A stretch of 64,000 bases of DNA from Paenibacillus peoriae KCTC 3763 (GCF_000236805.1 NZ_AGFX01000021.1:62001-126000), one strand, 5' to 3'; numbered from the stretch's first letter, positions 33,951 through 42,145 are shown. Program-made: numbers and translations. Notes: a model not told the origin generated them from the sequence alone.

Positions 33951-35051
33951 ATGGCCACCCCATGGGCTGAATTAAAAAAAGAAGATGAACAAAAGGTGAC
34001 CGAGGAGGCTTCACAGCTGATTCAGAAGGTATCACAAAGCGATGTCATGAGCCTGGATACCTTAATGGATGATATCGGTAAGCTGGGAGTGAAAACGCAG
34101 GAGCGTGCTGGGCAGACTCTTCGGATGCTGGACCGCCCGGTGAATGATCTCATGTCAGGTGATCGGGCCGAGGTATCGAACATGATCTTAAAGCTGCGGG
34201 ATGAATGTGAAGCGCTCCAGCAGAGTAAAAATGTGAGTTTTTTTGGCAAGCTTATACGCAAAAGCCCACTAAAAAACTACATTTACAAGTATCAGTCTGT
34301 TAAGACGAACATCGAGAAAATCATTACTGCCCTAAGAGATGGCAAGGACAATCTGGAAGAAAACATTGTCAGCATGAGACAGCTGAAAAGGGCTTCCATT
34401 GAAGAAATCTACAATTTACAGACGAAGATTGCTTTTGGCAATCGATTAAAAGAGCTGTTCGAGACGGAGATTGCCAAGCCGGAGAATGAAAACCGTAAGC
34501 CTCATCTGGAGCGGGGATTACGTAAGGTGGTTACACGCACGCAGTCGATGACTGAAATGATTTTGTTGTATAATCAGGCGATAGCGGCAACGGATATTAT
34601 TAATGATAATAATGATAAGCTGATTGACTCTGTAAATAATGCGATTGATAAAACATCGAATCTGATTACCGTATCGGCTATGATCGCGATGGCGCTGGCC
34701 GATCAGGACAAAATCATTTCAGCCGTCGATGCGACCAATCGCACCATTGAAGACCAATTCAAGGAAAACGCCAAGCTTCTCAAAACGACGACCGAGAGAA
34801 CGACGGATTTACTTAGCAAACCTTCTATGTCACTGGAGGCTGTGAATCAGGCGATTGGTGATTTGGTAGCCGCTTTGGATTTATCGGAAAAATCCAACCG
34901 TCGAATTATTGAAAGCTGCCAGGATTATACGAGCAAAATGACGACAATTAATGCTAGCCTTAGCCAACGTTTGGGGATCGAAGGGAAAGAACAGTCCGCA
35001 ACGCTGAAGAATAACGATTCCTCCGATGGTCTAAGCTCGTTTCTGAACTAA
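33951..35051 (+). CDS. telA: TelA-family toxic anion resistance protein
   Basis: This protein of 366 residues is almost wholly helical and coiled-coil. It carries family segments such as LGVKTQERAGQTLRMLDRP, NVSFFGKLIRKSPLKNYIYKYQ (a run of which is typical of TelA/YaaN/YceH) and NDNNDKLIDSVNNAIDKT. TelA proteins are cytoplasmic or membrane-associated and accompany tellurite, bacteriocin and envelope stress resistance. AGGAGG precedes the ATG at 33951. A terminator follows the gene. Confidence 0.92.
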   Translation: MATPWAELKKEDEQKVTEEASQLIQKVSQSDVMSLDTLMDDIGKLGVKTQERAGQTLRMLDRPVNDLMSGDRAEVSNMILKLRDECEALQQSKNVSFFGKLIRKSPLKNYIYKYQSVKTNIEKIITALRDGKDNLEENIVSMRQLKRASIEEIYNLQTKIAFGNRLKELFETEIAKPENENRKPHLERGLRKVVTRTQSMTEMILLYNQAIAATDIINDNNDKLIDSVNNAIDKTSNLITVSAMIAMALADQDKIISAVDATNRTIEDQFKENAKLLKTTTERTTDLLSKPSMSLEAVNQAIGDLVAALDLSEKSNRRIIESCQDYTSKMTTINASLSQRLGIEGKEQSATLKNNDSSDGLSSFLN

Positions 35052-35086
35052 TCATAACCAATTAAAATTATAAACCTAACCTATTG

Positions 35087-35122
35087 AAAAGACGCCAGGG
35101 TGCCCTGAAGGCGTCTTTTTTG
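35087..35122 (+). terminator. Rho-independent terminator after telA
   Basis: AAAAGACGCC/GGCGTCTTTT arms with an inner CAGGG/CCCTG hairpin run into six Ts. Confidence 0.88.
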
Positions 35123-35124
35123 GT

Positions 35125-35153
35125 TTGACAGTGGCCAATAAAGGACATGATAA
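35125..35153 (+). promoter_or_regulatory. Promoter for the 33-residue microprotein
   Basis: TTGACA (35125-35130) and TGATAA (35148-35153) are 17 bases apart, starting only three bases after the telA terminator. The microprotein starts 64 bases downstream. Confidence 0.6.
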
Positions 35154-35216
35154 ACATACATAGCATTCTCGTGCATAAACTCTTAAAAAAGCGAACACAA
35201 AGGAGAGAACGAGCGT

Positions 35217-35318
35217 ATGATGTCCTTTATTTTGGTGTGTGTGATTGTCTACTTACTCGTGGCTGCCAGTAGCGAAAAAGCCGATTCTATAATGGAATTA
35301 AATGATTCTATGAAATAA
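35217..35318 (+). CDS. 33-residue single-span membrane microprotein
   Basis: The coding frame starts with two ATG codons after an AAAGGAGAG site and ends at TAA 35318. Residues 3-17 are hydrophobic (SFILVCVIVYLLVAA), and the rest is a short polar tail with EKADSIMELNDS. It has its own near-consensus promoter and ribosome binding site, which argues for a real gene. No family is recognised. Small membrane peptides of this kind often regulate a nearby membrane protein; here the neighbours are TelA and the ter membrane proteins, but any link is inference. Confidence 0.55.
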   Translation: MMSFILVCVIVYLLVAASSEKADSIMELNDSMK

Positions 35319-35388
35319 AATTTTTTATTGAAAACCATGCATTTTCTGATAGGATAGAGTTAAATATTGGAATCCAAAAGGAGAATGC

Positions 35389-35934
35389 ATGCTGGAATTT
35401 TCATTTGAAATCATCGACGAATCGAAAATCAACATTGTGTATCAGTATGGAAGCAGCAGCTTTAATTTCAATTTGTTTTTTAATTACGGTGTGTGGACAC
35501 TGCATCCTTTTGACGGGATTCTGCTGCAAAATAAGGAAATGTGCCGTTTGATTGTTGCGGAACTGTTTAAGAACAAAGATTTTCATGTCATGCTGGCACG
35601 GGAAAATATTTTATTGTCGGCCCTGCGTACCTCTATTGATCTCAATCCAGAAATAAGAGGAGAGCGGTATCAAGAACAGGAGCCCGATGAGCTGTCTGAA
35701 TTTGCGGAGACGCATAGCTTTGAAGAGGTGCTGCAAATCGAGCAGGATTCCATTCGCGAGCGTATGGATTTTTTCCAAAACATCATTCAAAAAATGTATA
35801 TGGAAGGATTCGGTCCAGAAGACAGTGATTTTAACAAGGTACAAGCTATCATCCGAATTTACAAAGACGCACATGACCAACTCGGAGATTTGAGCGACTT
35901 CCCCTTGAGAGGCGACGAACGACGCAGATGGTAG
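35389..35934 (+). CDS. Unknown soluble protein (181 residues)
   Basis: The first half is beta-rich with many aromatic residues (FNFNLFFNYGVWTLHPFDG). The second half is acidic and helical (ETHSFEEVLQIEQDSIRERMDFF), ending in a basic ERRRW. There is no signal peptide, no membrane segment and no family I can name. AAAAGGAG precedes the ATG. It lies at the ragged right end of the ter island and overlaps the TerF fragment by 26 bases, so it may be a passenger or itself part of a decayed junction. Confidence 0.6.
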   Translation: MLEFSFEIIDESKINIVYQYGSSSFNFNLFFNYGVWTLHPFDGILLQNKEMCRLIVAELFKNKDFHVMLARENILLSALRTSIDLNPEIRGERYQEQEPDELSEFAETHSFEEVLQIEQDSIRERMDFFQNIIQKMYMEGFGPEDSDFNKVQAIIRIYKDAHDQLGDLSDFPLRGDERRRW

Positions 35935-36265
35935 AGTAGACGGTACCAAGGAAGAGCCTTCTGCTGATCCGGCCTTTGTTATTTTTATTAATGATGGTGG
36001 TGTGAAGCGTGGAAAAGGAGACAACATCGACAATGCGGTCATTGATTCGTCGGGGGAACCGATTTTCTGGCAATTTGTCGGTGTGGGTGAGTCTGATTTT
36101 GGTGTATTAAAAAAGCTCGATAATATAAAAGGCCGCGTGGTAGATAACGCCAACTTCTTTCAAATTCAAGCTATCGAATCTATGGAAGACAATGAATTAT
36201 ATGAACTACTGCTGAACGAGTTCCCGTTATGGCTGCAAGAAGCAAAGGAAAAGTATATTTATTAA
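35909..36265 (+). pseudogene. C-terminal fragment of a TerF-type von Willebrand A protein
   Basis: The frame from 35909 reads about 118 residues with the end of a TerF vWA domain: DPAFVIFINDGG, EPIFWQFVGVGESDFG, RVVDNANFFQI and the closing ELLLNEFPLWL. The N-terminal TerD half and the metal-binding DxSGSM motif that start such proteins are missing; upstream sequence encodes the unrelated 181-residue protein. The only starts available in frame (for example GTG 36002) lie inside the domain. A deletion has probably removed the 5' part. A terminator follows directly. Confidence 0.75.
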
Positions 36266-36292
36266 GTGACCCGCGAGAAGGTCACTTTTTTT
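36264..36292 (+). terminator. Terminator at the right end of the ter island
   Basis: AAGTGACC/GGTCACTT arms with seven Ts begin inside the stop codon of the TerF fragment. Confidence 0.88.
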
Positions 36293-36393
36293 CAAAGTTT
36301 CCATCTTGCGGATCACAGTTCAAACCCACAGACTGTCTCTTTTTCGTTATCTATCTCGTGTTAGCATAGTGAGCCATGGTGATTACTGCCCAT

Positions 36394-37524
36394 TTAGTCA
36401 TCACTACCCAAAAGATACTGGTATTTTTCTGATTCATTGCGAATATCGACGGCAAGCTCTTCGTATTGGGCTGAAAGAATGATAGTACGAATACGTTGCG
36501 CTTCTGGATCTTTTGGCTCCAGGAAGCCTTCTTCAATCCACCTTTTAATTTTTTCTCTTACCGTCCGTTCACCAGCATCCAATAACCTACAAATCTCAGT
36601 TATTGAAGAGGCATTTTGCTTAAATACCAATTGACGGAATAGCGAGCGTTGCTGTATGTCCAGTTTACGGATCAGTTCAGGTTCTACCCTGAGCATCTCG
36701 CTATTTTTTTGTCGAACAATTTCTGATGCTTCTGAGTATACTTCGGCTAATCCATTCAAAAAGTATTCTAACCAAAGGGTTATATCTGCATCATTGCGAC
36801 CAAAATAATAGTTATGGGAAAGTTTCATTTGCAATGCACGGTAATAATCACTCAGGTTTCGATCATAGAAATTTTCTAAGACAAACAACCCTTTCAGACC
36901 ATAACCCCCTCTACGCAAAATGTATGTGGCGATCATACGAGCGGTTCGTCCGTTGCCATCCATGTACGGATGAATAGTTAGAAACTGCCACATTGCTATT
37001 CCTGCTTGAATCGGAACAGCTAAATTCACATTGTGTGGTGAATTGATCCATGCAATCAAGTCTTCCATCAGAGTAGGAACATCTTGAGACTCCGGTGGGA
37101 GATAAAAGCCTGTCTGATTGCGGTCGCCAACTTTGTTTTGTTCATTGCGGTATTCGCTTAGCTTGGGTCTCCGCCCATGTACTACTTTGATGATAGCATG
37201 CAGTTTTTTAATCCATTCCTCGGTAATAGGCAGTTCACGCTGCTCCGACTCATCAAGAAATTCAATTGCCTTCATCAAGTTATAAATTTCTTGTTCCTCA
37301 TCATTTTTACTGGATTTATAAAGAACCCTACGCTTGGCTTCATTGTCCAGTGTGTTACCTTCCATTTTGGTTGAAAGAAGTACAGTAACTTCTTGAGCTT
37401 CTTTTTTTAATTCCTCAAGAATCGTTGCCGGAAGTGGAAGCTGTTCTACAACTACGCTGGAGCGTTCTATTTTCAGTAAGTTATTAATCATTGACGACGT
37501 AATAGTATATCTCGGTTTAAACAT
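36394..37524 (-). CDS. Fic-domain protein with N-terminal self-inhibition motif and winged helix
   Basis: The protein has 376 residues. The Fic core has HPYMDGNGRTAR at 185-196, a full match to HxFx(D/E)GNGRxxR (Tyr in place of Phe), so it should be active in AMP transfer. The inhibitory helix motif (S/T)xxxE(G/N) is present at 51-56 (STKMEG), upstream of the core, which marks class II Fic proteins kept off until the helix moves. The flap segment GFYLPPESQDVP lies near 139. The last 80 residues look like a winged-helix domain. Targets of this type are often unknown. The gene runs against the ter island and has a good AGAGGGGG site. Confidence 0.93.
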   Translation of the reverse strand: MFKPRYTITSSMINNLLKIERSSVVVEQLPLPATILEELKKEAQEVTVLLSTKMEGNTLDNEAKRRVLYKSSKNDEEQEIYNLMKAIEFLDESEQRELPITEEWIKKLHAIIKVVHGRRPKLSEYRNEQNKVGDRNQTGFYLPPESQDVPTLMEDLIAWINSPHNVNLAVPIQAGIAMWQFLTIHPYMDGNGRTARMIATYILRRGGYGLKGLFVLENFYDRNLSDYYRALQMKLSHNYYFGRNDADITLWLEYFLNGLAEVYSEASEIVRQKNSEMLRVEPELIRKLDIQQRSLFRQLVFKQNASSITEICRLLDAGERTVREKIKRWIEEGFLEPKDPEAQRIRTIILSAQYEELAVDIRNESEKYQYLLGSDD

Positions 37525-37590
37525 AATAAAACCCCCTCTTAATTGTATTTTAACACATTTACCGCTAAATTACCGCAAATCAAATAATAA

Positions 37591-37660
37591 TTAGTGATTT
37601 TAATGAAAAATCACTAAAAAAAGAGCCCCACGAATAAACTTCGCGGAGCTCTCTCTTTTA
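37591..37660. terminator. Two hairpins upstream of the Fic gene
   Basis: First, TTAGTGATTTT and AAAAATCACTAA arms around a four-base loop (37591-37616), a near-perfect palindrome. Second, GAGC...CGAA/TTCG...GCTC arms with T-rich flanks on one side and A-rich on the other (37622-37660), fitting a two-way terminator. Between them they isolate the Fic gene from what lies to the right. Confidence 0.6.
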
Positions 37661-37769
37661 TTGTTTTTCAGTTATTAGTTTCTAGGAAAAATGTAGTCCA
37701 AGTTAATCACCTCGGACTACCACGTTCAAACTACTACACCCACTCTAAAACGTATAGAAGCATTAATGG

Positions 37770-37962
37770 CGGTTGCCAGCGAAGCGGGCAGAATTGTTCT
37801 GGAGAAGTGGAGCGTTCGGTTAAAAGCTTTCCGAAGGAAAGCTCGCATCGTAAGCATAAGCTGTCCCCGGATTTTAACCTTTACAAGTTTTATACAATAA
37901 TAAAAATCTGGGGGCGGTGGCGATCGGAAGAACAATCTGCACGCGCAGCGCCTACCAACCGC
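37770..37962 (+). repeat. Dispersed structured repeat, copy 1 (193 bases, ends inverted)
   Basis: The ends GCGGTTG (37770) and CAACCGC (37956) are inverted repeats. The body matches the other copies at 40606, 41325 and 47545: a GC-rich arm with GCGGGCAGAATTGTTCTGG, a stem whose arms are CCCCGGATTTT and AAAATCTGGGG, and an outer arm with GCGATCGGAAGAAC. This copy has about 42 extra bases (near 37821-37862) and a C-to-T change in one stem arm. It carries no gene. The rest of the gap to 38346 holds a small palindrome (GAACGCAAGCGTTC near 38097). Confidence 0.85.
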
Positions 37963-38346
37963 AAGAAAGCTTCTCATACGCCTAACCCATCCCCATTAAA
38001 ATCATCGAGCAAAGCACAAGCCCCGTCCCGCACCCCGAGGTATACACCTTGAGGTGACGGAGTATGGACGTTTTCCAGGCCGATAGAGCTTCACCGGAAC
38101 GCAAGCGTTCGTTTTCCGCCTGTAGTACCTTGGATTGGCGTGGGGCGTACATAAGTTTTACATTATAGAACATTAGTCAAATTTTCGTCACAGGTTTTCC
38201 ATTTTTATAAGGCTAACATTCCGCTTATTCCTCTCGACGAGTATCCTGCGGTATGTTATGATGATACTCTGATAACGTGTTAACGAACTAAAGCGTTTGC
38301 CGCCTGTTTTGGGATACGGGGGTCACCATTGTTGGAGGGGAAAAAG

Positions 38347-39114
38347 ATGAGAAAAGCAGCCATGTTTACGATGATGATTGGATTGATTATGATCGTGCTG
38401 GCCGGATGTTCCGGCGGTAAGGATAGCAGCAAGTTGATTATTGGAATTGATGATAAATTTGCGCCGATGGGCTTTAGAGATGAAAATAACGAATTGACCG
38501 GCTTTGATATAGACTACGCGAAGGCGGCTGGAGAACAAATGGGCAAACAAGTGGAATTCCAGCCGATTGACTGGTCTTCCAAAGAATCTGAGCTGAACAG
38601 CGGACGTATTGATCTGATCTGGAATGGATACACCATTACCGATGAGCGCAAGCAAAAAGTGCTGTTCACGAAGCCATATCTGAAAAATAGTCAGGTTATT
38701 GTCGTTCCGGCTGCTTCCAGTATTACTAAGCTGGCCGATCTGGCGGGCAAAACCGTAGGTCTTCAAACGTTGTCCTCGGCTGCCGATGCATTGGACGCAA
38801 ACCCGATCAAAAGCAAATTGAAGCAAGTATCCGAGTTCCCGGATAACGTTCTCGCTTTGACGGACCTGAAGACAGGACGTCTGGATGCGGTTGTCATTGA
38901 TGAGGTTGTTGCCAAATATTATATGTCCAAGGAACAAGGCACGTATAAGCTGCTTGATGAATCGCTGGCTCCTGAGGAATACGGCATCGGCGTGAAAAAA
39001 GGCAATGAAGAGCTGTTGACGCAGCTGCAATCCGCTCTGGATGAGCTGCACAAGAACGGAAAAGCGGCTGAAATTTCGAAAAAGTGGTTCGGTGAAGATA
39101 AAGTATTGAACTAA
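38347..39114 (+). CDS. Polar amino acid ABC transporter, substrate-binding lipoprotein
   Basis: The 255-residue protein has a lipoprotein signal (MIVLAGCSGG, lipid-bearing Cys21). It has the family-3 binding fold: IGIDDKFAPMGFRDENNELTGFDIDYAKA, the conserved DLIWNGYTITDERK and the hinge region after PYLKNSQV. These fit cystine, glutamine or arginine binding proteins; the ligand is not fixed. ATG 38347 follows GGAGGGG; the frame is open to a TTG at 38329 within that site. It heads a three-gene transporter unit. Confidence 0.9.
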   Translation: MRKAAMFTMMIGLIMIVLAGCSGGKDSSKLIIGIDDKFAPMGFRDENNELTGFDIDYAKAAGEQMGKQVEFQPIDWSSKESELNSGRIDLIWNGYTITDERKQKVLFTKPYLKNSQVIVVPAASSITKLADLAGKTVGLQTLSSAADALDANPIKSKLKQVSEFPDNVLALTDLKTGRLDAVVIDEVVAKYYMSKEQGTYKLLDESLAPEEYGIGVKKGNEELLTQLQSALDELHKNGKAAEISKKWFGEDKVLN

Positions 39115-39154
39115 TACGTAATGTATTGAACTAAGGGTTTAGGAGTCGAAGGTC

Positions 39155-39814
39155 ATGAGTATGGAATATATTTTGCGAATTGTGAAGCCTATGCTTGAAG
39201 GGGCGCAGATGACGGTTATTTTATTTTTCATCACGCTTATCCTGTCCATTCCGCTGGGTTTTATCGTTACGTTGCTGGCGAAAAGCCGGATTAAGCCTGT
39301 TGCTTGGCTGATGCATACGTACATTTATGTTATACGCGGCACGCCGCTTTTGCTGCAATTGTTGTTCTTTTGTTTTGGTCTGCCGATGTTGCCTGTCATT
39401 GGGGAGTATCTGGTACTGGATCGGACAACGGCTGCGGTACTGGCATTTGTGCTGAATTATGCGGCTTATTTCGCCGAAATTTTCAGAGGCGGGATGTTGT
39501 CGATTGATAAAGGGCAATACGAGGCTTCGCAGGTGCTGGGCTTGAGCAAGTCACAGACGTTGATTAGAGTCATTGTGCCACAGATGGTACGGATTGCTTT
39601 GCCTGCGGTCACTAATGAGGCGACAACGCTGGTGAAAGATACGGCGCTGCTGTATGCGGTGGCCGTACCGGAACTGCTGCATTTTGCGAATACGGCTGTG
39701 AATCGTGATTTTACGATTGTACCTTATGTTGTAGCGGCTATTATTTATTTGTTATTGGCTTTGGCACTGACGCTGTTCTTCAGGGCACTGGAAAAACGCT
39801 TTAAATTTGAGTAA
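39155..39814 (+). CDS. Polar amino acid ABC transporter, permease
   Basis: This protein has 219 residues with about five membrane helices. It has the HisM/GlnP-type opening VKPMLEGAQMTVILFFIT and the EAA loop in YEASQVLGLSKSQTLIRVIVPQMVR. It forms the membrane pore and is likely a homodimer, since only one permease gene is present. AGGAGTCGAAGG precedes the start. Confidence 0.93.
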   Translation: MSMEYILRIVKPMLEGAQMTVILFFITLILSIPLGFIVTLLAKSRIKPVAWLMHTYIYVIRGTPLLLQLLFFCFGLPMLPVIGEYLVLDRTTAAVLAFVLNYAAYFAEIFRGGMLSIDKGQYEASQVLGLSKSQTLIRVIVPQMVRIALPAVTNEATTLVKDTALLYAVAVPELLHFANTAVNRDFTIVPYVVAAIIYLLLALALTLFFRALEKRFKFE

Positions 39815-39829
39815 AAGGAATGTCGGGAT

Positions 39830-40582
39830 ATGAACACTAACGCAATTGAAGTAACCGATTTAAAAAAATCGTTCGGCAAGCTCGATGTTCTGAAAAGAGT
39901 GAGCTTTAACGTTAAGGCGGGGGAGGTTGTAGCCGTCATCGGTCCTTCAGGTTCAGGCAAAAGTACCATGCTGCGCAGCCTGGTTCATCTGGAGGATGTG
40001 ACGGGTGGGACAATCCGCATTCATGATAAAGCACTGGTGGAAAATGGTCTCTATGCCCCGGCAGGCGATATTAAGAGCATTACCACCGGGATGGGCATGG
40101 TATTCCAGCATTTTAATCTGTTTCCTCATTTGACAGTGCAGGATAATCTGGAGCTCGCTCCAAAGTTGGTCAAAAAGGTAAGCAAGGCCGAGCTGCGCCG
40201 CCAAAGCGCTGAGCTGTTGGCTAAAGTCGGCTTGGCGGATAAAGCCGATGCGTATCCGTCCCGATTGTCGGGTGGACAGAAGCAACGGGTGGCGATTGCC
40301 CGGGCAATGATGATGAATCCCGACATTTTGCTATTCGACGAGCCGACCTCGGCCCTTGATCCCGAGCTGACAGGTGAGGTGCTGCGGGTCATCAAAAAGC
40401 TGGCTGAGGAGCACATGACGATGGTCATCGTGACCCACGAAATGAATTTTGCGAGAGATGTGGCGGATCGCGTCATTTTTATGGACAATGGCGAAATTGC
40501 GGAATCCGGTACACCGGAGCAGATTTTTGGCAATCCGCAGCTGGAGCGGACGAAGGTGTTTTTGAATCGGGTGGGGGATTAA
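39830..40582 (+). CDS. Polar amino acid ABC transporter, ATPase
   Basis: The 250-residue ATPase has Walker [10 protein letters not shown] (near 43), the Q-loop [12 protein letters not shown], the signature [14 protein letters not shown], Walker [13 protein letters not shown] and the switch His in VTHEM. It is closest in type to GlnQ/TcyC ATPases of amino acid importers. It follows the permease by 15 bases. Confidence 0.95.
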   Translation: MNTNAIEVTDLKKSFGKLDVLKRVSFNVKAGEVVAVIGPSGSGKSTMLRSLVHLEDVTGGTIRIHDKALVENGLYAPAGDIKSITTGMGMVFQHFNLFPHLTVQDNLELAPKLVKKVSKAELRRQSAELLAKVGLADKADAYPSRLSGGQKQRVAIARAMMMNPDILLFDEPTSALDPELTGEVLRVIKKLAEEHMTMVIVTHEMNFARDVADRVIFMDNGEIAESGTPEQIFGNPQLERTKVFLNRVGD

Positions 40583-40605
40583 AAACATAGTTGCTTGTTT
40601 GGGCG

Positions 40606-40757
40606 TGTCGGGGAGGCGCTGCGCGTGCAGATTGTTCTTCCGATCGCTGTTATCCCCGGATTTTTTCATTGGAATAGAAATTTAAAGGTGAAAATCCGGG
40701 GATAAAGGCGAACGCTCCGCTTCTTCAAAACAATTCTGCCCGCTCCGCTTACCGACC
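40606..40757 (-). repeat. Dispersed structured repeat, copy 2 (opposite orientation)
   Basis: The reverse complement of this stretch aligns with copies 1 and 4. The outer arm GCGGAGCGGGCAGAATTGTT is almost identical, and the central stem arms are TATCCCCGGATTTT and AAAATCCGGGGATA. The ends GTCGG/CCGAC are inverted. It lies between the amino acid transporter and its probable terminator, and reaches into the end of a doubtful minus-strand ORF. Confidence 0.85.
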
Positions 40758-40984
40758 ACCTGTACAAGTAACATGTTTTTAAGCAGGAAGTGTGAGTAAG
40801 AATAAGAGCAAGGGAGATGGCAAAGCGCTATCTCCCTTTTGCAGTTGCAGGGCCTACTGCAAACCAGGCTCAAGGCCCCGATCCTTAAGCTGATAGCGGA
40901 TAAAAATAAAGTGATGGCAACGAAATAGCTTGTCAGTGTAAAAAGTAAAGTACTCTTTTCTCCATCATTTTTCTTATAGCTCAT
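40682..40984 (-). CDS. Doubtful small membrane ORF overlapping the DUF6809 gene
   Basis: This frame of 100 residues starts at an ATG that overlaps the stop of the preceding gene (ATGAGCTATAA), which suggests coupling. Residues 10-36 are hydrophobic (STLLFTLTSYFVAITLFLSA). The second half is cysteine-rich, runs through the terminator hairpin at 40810-40840 and into repeat copy 2, so the natural C-terminus has probably been lost or replaced. It is possibly a fragment. Confidence 0.3.
   Translation of the reverse strand: MSYKKNDGEKSTLLFTLTSYFVAITLFLSAISLRIGALSLVCSRPCNCKREIALCHLPCSYSYSHFLLKNMLLVQVVGKRSGQNCFEEAERSPLSPDFHL
40810..40840 (+). terminator. Likely terminator of the amino acid transporter unit
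   Basis: AAGGGAGAT/ATCTCCCTT arms with a GGC/GC inner pair and four Ts. It lies 230 bases after the ATPase gene, beyond the inserted repeat copy. Confidence 0.6.
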
Positions 40985-41273
40985 TACCCGCAACAAATTC
41001 TTTCTCACCGCTAAATACTTCAATCATCGTCATTGCCCCTGTTCGGTATCCATGGATGAACGCTGCTGCGGAGTGCAGGGAAGTTGACTCGCTTAATAAA
41101 TCAAACATGGCTTCAATATGCTCAAAATCGACTGCGGGTAATTTATTTTTTAGCATCTCCATATATTCACTAATTTTTTGGTTCACTTTTTGAGACTCAG
41201 GGTCGGTTGACTTAATTTGTTCACTGGGACGCCAATTCCCATAATACATGTCCTCCAAAATCATTTTCATCAT
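40974..41273 (-). CDS. DUF6809-like small protein
   Basis: This 99-residue protein resembles a family common in Firmicutes: the opening MILEDMYYGNWRPSE, the middle helix pair and the closing SAAAFIHGYRTGAMTMIEVF. It has no signal peptide. The function is unknown, and such genes often lie in prophage or accessory regions. The start follows TAGGGGGC on the minus strand. Confidence 0.7.
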   Translation of the reverse strand: MMKMILEDMYYGNWRPSEQIKSTDPESQKVNQKISEYMEMLKNKLPAVDFEHIEAMFDLLSESTSLHSAAAFIHGYRTGAMTMIEVFSGEKEFVAGNEL

Positions 41274-41324
41274 GCCCCCTATGAATACTGATTATTTATA
41301 TAAGTTGAGCTAAAGATGTACATA

Positions 41325-41458
41325 CGGCGCCACTACGTGGTCGGATGGTGCTTCCCATCGCTGTTGTGTCCGGATTTCTTAATCAAGCTAAGAAGGTTGA
41401 AATCCGGACACAAAGGCGAACGCTATCGCTTGTACAGCACCATTCCGCCCACTTCGTT
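41325..41458 (-). repeat. Dispersed structured repeat, copy 3 (diverged)
   Basis: The outer parts are poorly kept, but the core CATCGCTGTTGTGTCCGG and GGACACAAAGGCGAACGCT aligns with copy 2. The stem arms TGTGTCCGGATTT and AAATCCGGACACA still pair perfectly although three base pairs differ from copy 2. It lies in the intergenic space before the first XRE regulator. Confidence 0.75.
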
Positions 41459-41492
41459 CTTATTCTACTTGTTGTACTCTTTAAATAAATTT

Positions 41493-41534
41493 TATGCGAA
41501 AAACGCATAAAAATCAATATGCAGTTTTCGCATA
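41493..41534. promoter_or_regulatory. Paired operators of the first XRE regulator
   Basis: Two 17-base palindromes with 25-base centre spacing: TATGCGAAAAACGCATA (41493-41509) and TATGCAGTTTTCGCATA (41518-41534). They lie 28 bases before the start, fitting cooperative autorepression by the XRE protein. The same pair recurs before the second copy of the gene. Confidence 0.75.
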
Positions 41535-41561
41535 TTGTAAACTTTACTTGGGTGATGAGCA

Positions 41562-41807
41562 ATGTATAAGAGAATTCGCGATTTACGTGAGGACAAAGAC
41601 TTAACACAACAGAGCATGGCCGACTTCTTAAATATCTCACAAACGACCTACTCTCGATATGAAAATGGGAGTTTGGACGTTCCAAGTGTTGTCTTAATCA
41701 AATTAGCAGATTTCCACAAGGTGAGTATCGACTTTATTCTAGGTCAGACAGATAACTCTGAACGTTGTACAGGTAAAAAGAATAGCATGCAAAATAAAGC
41801 TCTTTGA
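41562..41807 (+). CDS. XRE-family helix-turn-helix regulator, copy 1
   Basis: The 81-residue protein is a single HTH domain: the helices in KDLTQQSMADFLNISQTTYSRYENG followed by the dimer segment VPSVVLIKLADFHKVSIDFILGQTDN. This is the SinR/Xre architecture without an extra domain. It is nearly identical to the gene at 42146, with a slightly longer tail (13 residues). It probably represses its own promoter through the palindromes just upstream. The target genes are unknown. Confidence 0.92.
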   Translation: MYKRIRDLREDKDLTQQSMADFLNISQTTYSRYENGSLDVPSVVLIKLADFHKVSIDFILGQTDNSERCTGKKNSMQNKAL

Positions 41808-41828
41808 TGACCGCAGGAGCTTTATTCC
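41793..41828 (+). terminator. Terminator-like hairpin after XRE copy 1
   Basis: AATAAAGCTC/GAGCTTTATT arms enclose a 14-base loop; the T-tract is short. The stretch from here to 42076 holds no gene that I can support. Confidence 0.55.
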
Positions 41829-42076
41829 AATATTTGTTATACACTTTGTAGGAAAATATTTAACTTTAATAAAATGAATTTAGGAGAATCTGTCTGTTCT
41901 AATTGAGAGTTTTTGCATATGAATTGATTTATTGGGTGAATCAATCTTCCTGCACTCCGCAACAACGTTCGCCAACGGGTATTTGGGATGCCATTTACCA
42001 TATTACATATCTTTTTCATCACGCTTCCCTATGGAAACTGATTTGTTTATATGAGTTAAAGACAAATAAATAATTT

Positions 42077-42118
42077 TATGCGAAAAACGCATAAAAATCA
42101 ATATGCAGTTTTCGCATG
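42077..42118. promoter_or_regulatory. Paired operators of the second XRE regulator
   Basis: TATGCGAAAAACGCATA (42077-42093) is identical to the first operator of copy 1. TATGCAGTTTTCGCATG (42102-42118) differs by its last base. The spacing is the same 25 bases. Confidence 0.75.
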
Positions 42119-42145
42119 TTGTAAACTTTGTTTGGGTGATGAACA

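Noticed and set aside
37982-38173. Minus-strand frame of 63 codons beside repeat copy 1
   Set aside because: It has no ribosome binding site and no recognisable domain.
41493-42118. Repeated palindromes before the XRE genes as a possible CRISPR-like array
   Set aside because: Only two pairs, with fixed spacing relative to the genes and no spacers; they are operators.
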